Source: Lachnospiraceae bacterium | GTDB lineage: Bacteria > Bacillota > Clostridia > Lachnospirales > Lachnospiraceae | Direction of reading: 5' to 3' | DNA: 64,000 bases | Assembly (NCBI GenBank): GCA_024403515.1 | Contig: JAKSRS010000003.1 | Span: 62,001-126,000 of the forward strand | Shown: positions 59,253 through 64,000 of the stretch, one piece after another | Numbering within the stretch: position 1 is the stretch's first letter | Layout of the letters: each line of letters opens with the position of its first letter | Notes under the pieces: model-generated | Told to the model about the DNA's origin: nothing | The model's database searches: none | Seen by the model: the letters and a program-made list of their open reading frames with translations, nothing else | Made by a program: the position numbers and the translations under genes

Positions 59253-62120
59253 ATGTCTTTTCGCAGAAGAAGGGTGAAAAAAGTGGATAAATACGATTAC
59301 AAAATGCGTGCGGATGAAATCCGTTTGCTGATTTCAGAAAGAAGATTTGAAGAAGCTGTTGTTATTGCCGATGAAATTGACTGGAAAAACGTTAAAAACG
59401 GCATGATGTTATGTACAATCAGCGATTTATATAAAGTATGTAAAAGATATGAAGAAGCAAGAGATGTATTACACCTTGCTTATTTAAGAAATCCTTCAGG
59501 TAGAATGATTCTTTATTCTCTTTGTGAATTGTCCATTAAGCTTGATGATATTGTAATGGCTATCGAGTATTACAAGGAGTATCTGCAGGTTGCACCTAGA
59601 GACACAGGCAGATTTATTCTTCAGTACAAGCTTTATGAAGCACAGGAAGTTAGTCTTGAAGAAAGAATAGCTGTTTTGGAAGAACTTCAGAAAAGAGAAT
59701 GTCGTGAAAAGTGGATGTATGAACTTGCGTTTTTGTACCACAGAATGGGTCTTGGCAGTTCATGCGTTGACGAATGTAATCAGATTGTTACTTTCTTTGG
59801 TGAAGGAAAGTACGTCCTTAAAGCCCTCGAACTTAAAAAACTTCATGAAGATCTTTCAGAAGCAGATGTTAATTTATATGAAAGACTTACCGGTACCGGT
59901 GTGCAGGCTATTAAGATTGGCGATATGAATGTTGGCCAGTACAATACCATAGATCTTCAAAAGGAACTTGCTGATAATCTTAAGGAAGTAATGGATGACG
60001 ATGTTTCTAACCAGGAAACATATGCAGAACTCATTGAAGAGCCTATTATTGGTGCGACTTCTGTTATTGAAAACAGCGAGTCTGACTTTGTTGAAAGTTC
60101 TGTAAGTGAAGAGGCTACGAAAGATTCATCTTCTATGGAAGAATCTGTAACTACTTCTTCTGAATCCGAAGAGGCGAGCGTAACTACTCAAGAAGACAAT
60201 GCGACCGAGGATAAAGCCGGCGAAGAAGCTGAGGTGTCATTTGGCATTCAGTCTCTTGAGGTTGCTGAAAACCTTACAGATGGTCAGGTTGCTTTTGTTA
60301 CAGGAAATGAAAACCTTCCTGAAAGAACAAGAGTATTTGATAAAGAAGAAATTGAAAAGGCCTTAGGCGGATCTGAAGTTGTTACTGATGATTCAGGAAG
60401 GCTTCCTGTTAATGAAATTGATAATATGCTTTCACTCGAAGGCGACGGACAAATCAGCCTTGTTGTTGATGATGCACCTGTTATTGAAAAGCAGATTACA
60501 GGCCAGATTTGTATCGATGAAGTTCTCTATGAGTGGGAACGCGTTAAAAAAGAAAGTGAGCAGCGTTGGACAGAAGATATGTCCAAGAAGATGCAGGAAA
60601 AGAAGGATGACCTATTAAGAAGCATCAAGCAGGCAACAAATATGGAATATGAGCTTGAGGAAATAAACATTCCCGAAGAGCCGGTTAGTGAACCTGCCGC
60701 TGAAGTATATGAAGAAATATTTATTGAAGAAGATGTAATCTTACTCGATGAAGAAGGCGAGGTTATTGTTGAAGAGGCTGAGCCTACTGCCGAGGAACTT
60801 TCTTTTGACAGAACAGAGTTTGCAGATCCTGATATTAAAGAAGCTTCTGCAGAGCCTGAAGCCGGCGATATTACTACTGTTCTTCCTGAGGGTGACGAGC
60901 TTGATTACCTTATTCAGTACGCCGAAGCTTCCAAGATGCATGATGAAGCTATGCAGGCTGCAATTCTTGCTGATGGAGTTTCAGCAGGACTTGGTGAAAG
61001 CATAGAGAAAATGCCTGAAGTTGTGGAAGATATAACTGAAGTTATGGCTTCAGACGCCAGCGAAGCAGCTTCTGAAGAATCCGTTGCAAAAGAAAGCGAG
61101 TCTTTAGAAGAGACTTCTGAAAATGCAGAAGAAAGCATCGAAGAAACTGAAGAAGTAAAAGAAGTCGTAGAGGCTGAAGAAGAAAAGGCAGATGCTTCTG
61201 TAGAAACTACTGAAGAAATCACGGAAGAAGTAAGCGAAGATTCTTCTGTTGAAGAGGTAAAAGAAGCAGAAGTTACTGATAATTCAGAGACAGTAGAGGT
61301 CTCAAAGCAGGAAGAAGCACCTTCTGCAGAACCTGAAGCTAATGAAGAAGTACCTTCAGAGCCTGCGGAATTTAAGGGTGATTTTACTGACGAGCAGTTT
61401 GAAAGATTTGAATCTTATATTTATACGGAAAGTGGCCGCGAGCAGGTTACAGAGGCTTTGAAGAAAATAACAATGAATCCGTTAACCGGTAATGCAATTA
61501 TCGGAAGCCAGGATAAGGACGGAAGCATTGAACTTGCCAAGGCTTTAATTATGGAACTTTCAAACAGAGAGTCTGTAACGGGAAAGGTTGCCAAGATTAA
61601 GGCAAGCTCTCTTAATGCTAAGGATGCCAAGGAAACCTTATCTAAGCTTAAAGATGGTGCGCTGATTATTCTTGATGCCAACGAACTTAGAAAAGAAACC
61701 TTAAATGAGATTAACCAGTTTTTACAGACTGATGGTGTCAGAACTTTCGTGGCACTTACAATGATTTCAAGACACAAGCATAAATTCATTATGAACAATG
61801 CTGATTCCTTAAAGGCTTTCGATATCAAGATTGACATTGATCCTGTTGATGATGTTGAACTTGTAAGATTTGCTAAAAATTATGCATATGAACTTGAGTA
61901 TTCAATTAATGAAATGGGTTCACTTGCACTTCATACAAGAATTGATGAGTTCCAGACAAACTCACATAACGTTACAATTTCAGAAGTAAAAGAGCTTGTT
62001 GATCAGGCTATAAAGCATGCTTCCAAGAAGAATGCAGGTCATTTCTTTGATATTATTTTTGGCAAAAGATATGACGAAAATGATATGGTTGTTTTAGGCG
62101 AGAAGGATTTTACAAATTAA
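59253..62120 (+). CDS. TPR protein with acidic middle and degenerate AAA-like C-terminus
   Basis: The 955-aa protein starts with basic MSFRRRRVKKV, then TPR-like helices (about residues 15-200: RFEEAVVIADEID, RYEEARDVLHLAYLRNPSG, AIEYYKEYLQVAP). A very acidic Glu/Ser/Ala/Val-rich stretch (about 240-710) follows. The C-terminal domain (about 740-945) looks like an AAA+ fold, but its P-loop position reads GSQDKDGS without the GK[ST] and its Walker B-like strand is ALIILDANEL. ATG 59253 has no ribosome binding site; GTG 59283 has AAGAAGGG about 10 bases upstream and may be the true start. The function is unknown. glgB follows after 20 bases. Confidence 0.75.
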   Translation: MSFRRRRVKKVDKYDYKMRADEIRLLISERRFEEAVVIADEIDWKNVKNGMMLCTISDLYKVCKRYEEARDVLHLAYLRNPSGRMILYSLCELSIKLDDIVMAIEYYKEYLQVAPRDTGRFILQYKLYEAQEVSLEERIAVLEELQKRECREKWMYELAFLYHRMGLGSSCVDECNQIVTFFGEGKYVLKALELKKLHEDLSEADVNLYERLTGTGVQAIKIGDMNVGQYNTIDLQKELADNLKEVMDDDVSNQETYAELIEEPIIGATSVIENSESDFVESSVSEEATKDSSSMEESVTTSSESEEASVTTQEDNATEDKAGEEAEVSFGIQSLEVAENLTDGQVAFVTGNENLPERTRVFDKEEIEKALGGSEVVTDDSGRLPVNEIDNMLSLEGDGQISLVVDDAPVIEKQITGQICIDEVLYEWERVKKESEQRWTEDMSKKMQEKKDDLLRSIKQATNMEYELEEINIPEEPVSEPAAEVYEEIFIEEDVILLDEEGEVIVEEAEPTAEELSFDRTEFADPDIKEASAEPEAGDITTVLPEGDELDYLIQYAEASKMHDEAMQAAILADGVSAGLGESIEKMPEVVEDITEVMASDASEAASEESVAKESESLEETSENAEESIEETEEVKEVVEAEEEKADASVETTEEITEEVSEDSSVEEVKEAEVTDNSETVEVSKQEEAPSAEPEANEEVPSEPAEFKGDFTDEQFERFESYIYTESGREQVTEALKKITMNPLTGNAIIGSQDKDGSIELAKALIMELSNRESVTGKVAKIKASSLNAKDAKETLSKLKDGALIILDANELRKETLNEINQFLQTDGVRTFVALTMISRHKHKFIMNNADSLKAFDIKIDIDPVDDVELVRFAKNYAYELEYSINEMGSLALHTRIDEFQTNSHNVTISEVKELVDQAIKHASKKNAGHFFDIIFGKRYDENDMVVLGEKDFTN

Positions 62121-62140
62121 TTTTCCGGGGGGATATCGAT

Positions 62141-64000
62141 TTGAACAATGAAATAATCATTACTCAAACTGACCAGTATCTGTTTGCGGAGGGGACCCAC
62201 TATGAAATATATGAAAAGATGGGTGCTCATTTAGTTAATATGGATGGAAAAGATGGGGTGTACTTTGCAACATATGCTCCAAATGCCGCAGCAGTATACG
62301 TTCTTGGTGATTTTAATGACTGGCGCGAGTGGGAAAATAAGCTTGAAAAGCTGGGTCCTGGCGGAATATGGGCTGGGTTCGTTGAAGGGGTAAAAGAGAA
62401 CCAGTGCTATAAGTTTTTTATTCAGGCCGAGGATTCAACGACAGTTTATAAGGCAGATCCCTTTGCTAACTATGCTCAGGTACGCCCTCAGACTGCGTCT
62501 AAGGTAACTGATCTTTCAGGGTTCAAGTGGACAGACTCCAAGTGGATTGAAAAAAGAGAAAAGGCTGATGTATTCTCATCACCCTTATCAATATATGAGT
62601 GCCAGATTGGCTCATTTATGAAGCATCCCGGACGCGAGGATGGCGGATATTACTCTTACAAAGAGTTTGCAGACAAAATAGTGGAATACTGCAAAGAGAT
62701 GAAATATACACATATCGAGCTTATGGGTATTGCAGAACATCCCTTTGATGGTTCATGGGGCTATCAGGTAACAGGCTATTATGCTCCTACTTCAAGATAT
62801 GGAAGCCCTAAAGACTTTATGTATCTTGTAAATAAGCTCCATAGAAATAACATCGGTATTATTCTTGACTGGGTTCCTGCACATTTTGCCAAAGATGCGC
62901 ACGGACTTGCCATGTACGACGGAAAGGCCGTATTTGAACATCCCGATCCCAGACTTGGTGAGCATCCTGAATGGGGAACCAAGATATTTAACTATGGAAA
63001 GCATGAGATTAGTAACTATTTGATTGCCAACGTTTTGTTCTGGGCCAAGAAGTTCCACATTGATGGCGTAAGAGTAGATGCGGTTGCGTCCATGCTTTAT
63101 CTTGACTACGGAAAGAAGGATGGCCAGTGGGTAGCCAATAAATATGGTGGAAATAAGAACCTTGAAGCCATCGAGTTCTTTAAACATCTTAACTCTGTTG
63201 TCAAAAGAACTTATCCCGGCTTTATGACAATCGCCGAGGAATCAACTGCATGGCCTAAGGTAACAGGCGATGTTAATGACGACGGCCTTGGATTTACCTT
63301 TAAGTGGAATATGGGATGGATGCATGACTTCTGTGAGTATATGAAGCTTGATCCTTTCTTTAGACGTGACAACCATTACGGCATGACATTTGCCATGAGC
63401 TATAATGAGTACGAAAACTATATTCTTCCTCTTTCACATGATGAGGTAGTTCATCTTAAGTGCTCTATGGTCGAGAAAATGCCAGGCTATAAGAGTGATA
63501 AGTATGCTAACCTCAGAGTCGGTTATACCTTCATGTTTGGTCACTGCGGAAAGAAACTTTTATTCATGGGACAGGATTTTGGCCAGGAAAGAGAGTGGAG
63601 TGAAGAAAGAGAGCTCGACTGGTTCTTGCTTGAAAGACCTTTAAATAAAGGGCTTAAAGACTATGTTGGAAAGCTGCTTGATATCTATAAAAGTTATCCC
63701 TGCCTTTACACTGACGACAATAGCTGGAAAGGCTTTGAGTGGATAAAGGCTGATGATAAGGACAGAAGTACATATGTCTTTATTAGAAGGACAGAGAAGG
63801 CCAAAAAGTCACTTATGTTTATAAATAACCTTACTCCCATGAAGTGGGAAGACTACAGAGTGGGTGTTCCTAAAGAGGGAACTTATAAGGTGATTTTAAA
63901 TAGTGATGAAGTTATATATGGCGGAAACGGAAATGAAATGCCTGAAAGCTTCAAGACTGAAAAAGGCCTTTGCGATTATAAAGACCAGTACATTACAATG
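62141..64000 (+). CDS. glgB: 1,4-alpha-glucan branching enzyme, partial
   Basis: The start is TTG 62141 with GGGGGGAT 7 bases upstream. The frame is open to the window edge (620 codons seen). An N-terminal CBM48 (FATYAPNAAAVYVLGDFNDW) precedes a GH13_9 barrel with ELMGIAEHPFDGSWGYQVTGYY, VDAV in HIDGVRVDAVASM (nucleophile Asp), IAEEST (acid/base Glu) and LPLSHDEVVH (third acid). It makes alpha-1,6 branches in glycogen. The C-terminal beta domain is begun but cut. The upstream TPR/AAA-like gene may share the transcript. Confidence 0.95.
   Translation, partial: MNNEIIITQTDQYLFAEGTHYEIYEKMGAHLVNMDGKDGVYFATYAPNAAAVYVLGDFNDWREWENKLEKLGPGGIWAGFVEGVKENQCYKFFIQAEDSTTVYKADPFANYAQVRPQTASKVTDLSGFKWTDSKWIEKREKADVFSSPLSIYECQIGSFMKHPGREDGGYYSYKEFADKIVEYCKEMKYTHIELMGIAEHPFDGSWGYQVTGYYAPTSRYGSPKDFMYLVNKLHRNNIGIILDWVPAHFAKDAHGLAMYDGKAVFEHPDPRLGEHPEWGTKIFNYGKHEISNYLIANVLFWAKKFHIDGVRVDAVASMLYLDYGKKDGQWVANKYGGNKNLEAIEFFKHLNSVVKRTYPGFMTIAEESTAWPKVTGDVNDDGLGFTFKWNMGWMHDFCEYMKLDPFFRRDNHYGMTFAMSYNEYENYILPLSHDEVVHLKCSMVEKMPGYKSDKYANLRVGYTFMFGHCGKKLLFMGQDFGQEREWSEERELDWFLLERPLNKGLKDYVGKLLDIYKSYPCLYTDDNSWKGFEWIKADDKDRSTYVFIRRTEKAKKSLMFINNLTPMKWEDYRVGVPKEGTYKVILNSDEVIYGGNGNEMPESFKTEKGLCDYKDQYITM

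Noticed and set aside
62792-63187. Minus-strand open frame of 131 codons
   Set aside because: It is antisense to the conserved catalytic part of glgB and has no start signal.
1-64000. Insertion sequences, prophage or integrative element
   Set aside because: No transposase, integrase, phage structural or conjugation gene was seen. The TraX-like protein is a chromosomal family in Firmicutes and not evidence of a plasmid.

Overview
The window is a chromosomal stretch of a low-GC, Gram-positive-type anaerobe, most likely a member of the Lachnospiraceae close to Butyrivibrio or Pseudobutyrivibrio. This is an inference. It rests on strong AGGAGG-type ribosome binding sites, TTGACA/TATAAT promoters with 17-base spacers, frequent GTG and TTG starts, lipobox signal peptides, and a plant-polysaccharide gene set (GH2, GH127, GH5 with a CBM2-like domain, GH113, glycogen branching enzyme). 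No rRNA, phage, transposase, integrase or CRISPR array was seen. Both window ends cut through genes: a GT-C-type glycosyltransferase on the left and glgB on the right.

Layout. 1-7.1 kb: surface glycosylation. Two GT-C-like membrane proteins flank an amino-deoxysugar pair (DegT-type aminotransferase and FdtA/QdtA-type cupin), a polyprenyl-phosphate GT2 and a GtrA flippase, followed by an rRNA methyltransferase. 7.1-9.5 kb: an MFS transporter and an uncharacterised membrane protein. 9.6-14.9 kb: a FtsX/MacB-type ABC exporter operon divergent from a hybrid histidine kinase. 15-17.8 kb: a TrpXYZ-like ABC importer, separated from the kinase by a long nested hairpin. 17.9-23.0 kb: an AraC-controlled arabinoside/galactoside locus (GH2, a coupled 98-aa protein, GH127). 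23.1-24.7 kb: a HerA-like ATPase. 24.7-25.7 kb: an HTH-MNT/HEPN toxin-antitoxin pair under a promoter buried in a 32-bp dyad. 25.8-29.0 kb: an isochorismatase-type hydrolase, a secreted GH5 and IlvE.

29.1-34.4 kb: a tldD-tldE-radical SAM-(Cys-Ala tail membrane protein) operon. This is the best candidate here for an undescribed modification or maturation system. 34.6-36.2 kb: an AraC regulator and an SGNH hydrolase. 36.2-39.3 kb: a YtrA-type GntR regulator with its ABC exporter and a clear operator. 39.4-43.9 kb: GH113, two membrane proteins, rsmA and tatD. 44.0-48.6 kb: a large Fe-S/FAD oxidoreductase with hypA and two tandem hypB genes but no hydrogenase. 48.6-50.8 kb: a DUF2975/XRE pair with twin operators, and a TraX-like protein. 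51.0-56.2 kb: a uracil permease and a MacAB-like exporter. 56.4-58.5 kb: two small proteins around a DHH phosphoesterase. 58.6-59.0 kb: a palindrome-rich repeat block beside tRNA-Lys(CUU). 59.2-64.0 kb: a TPR/acidic/degenerate-AAA protein and glgB.

The genes together suggest a rumen or gut fibre degrader with surface glycan assembly, several peptide- or antibiotic-type exporters, and local autoregulated modules (YtrA, XRE/DUF2975, HTH-MNT/HEPN) whose operators can be read directly in the DNA. Where the first possible start lacked a ribosome binding site and an internal one had it, the internal start was chosen. All functional calls come from motif recognition by eye; no database search was run.
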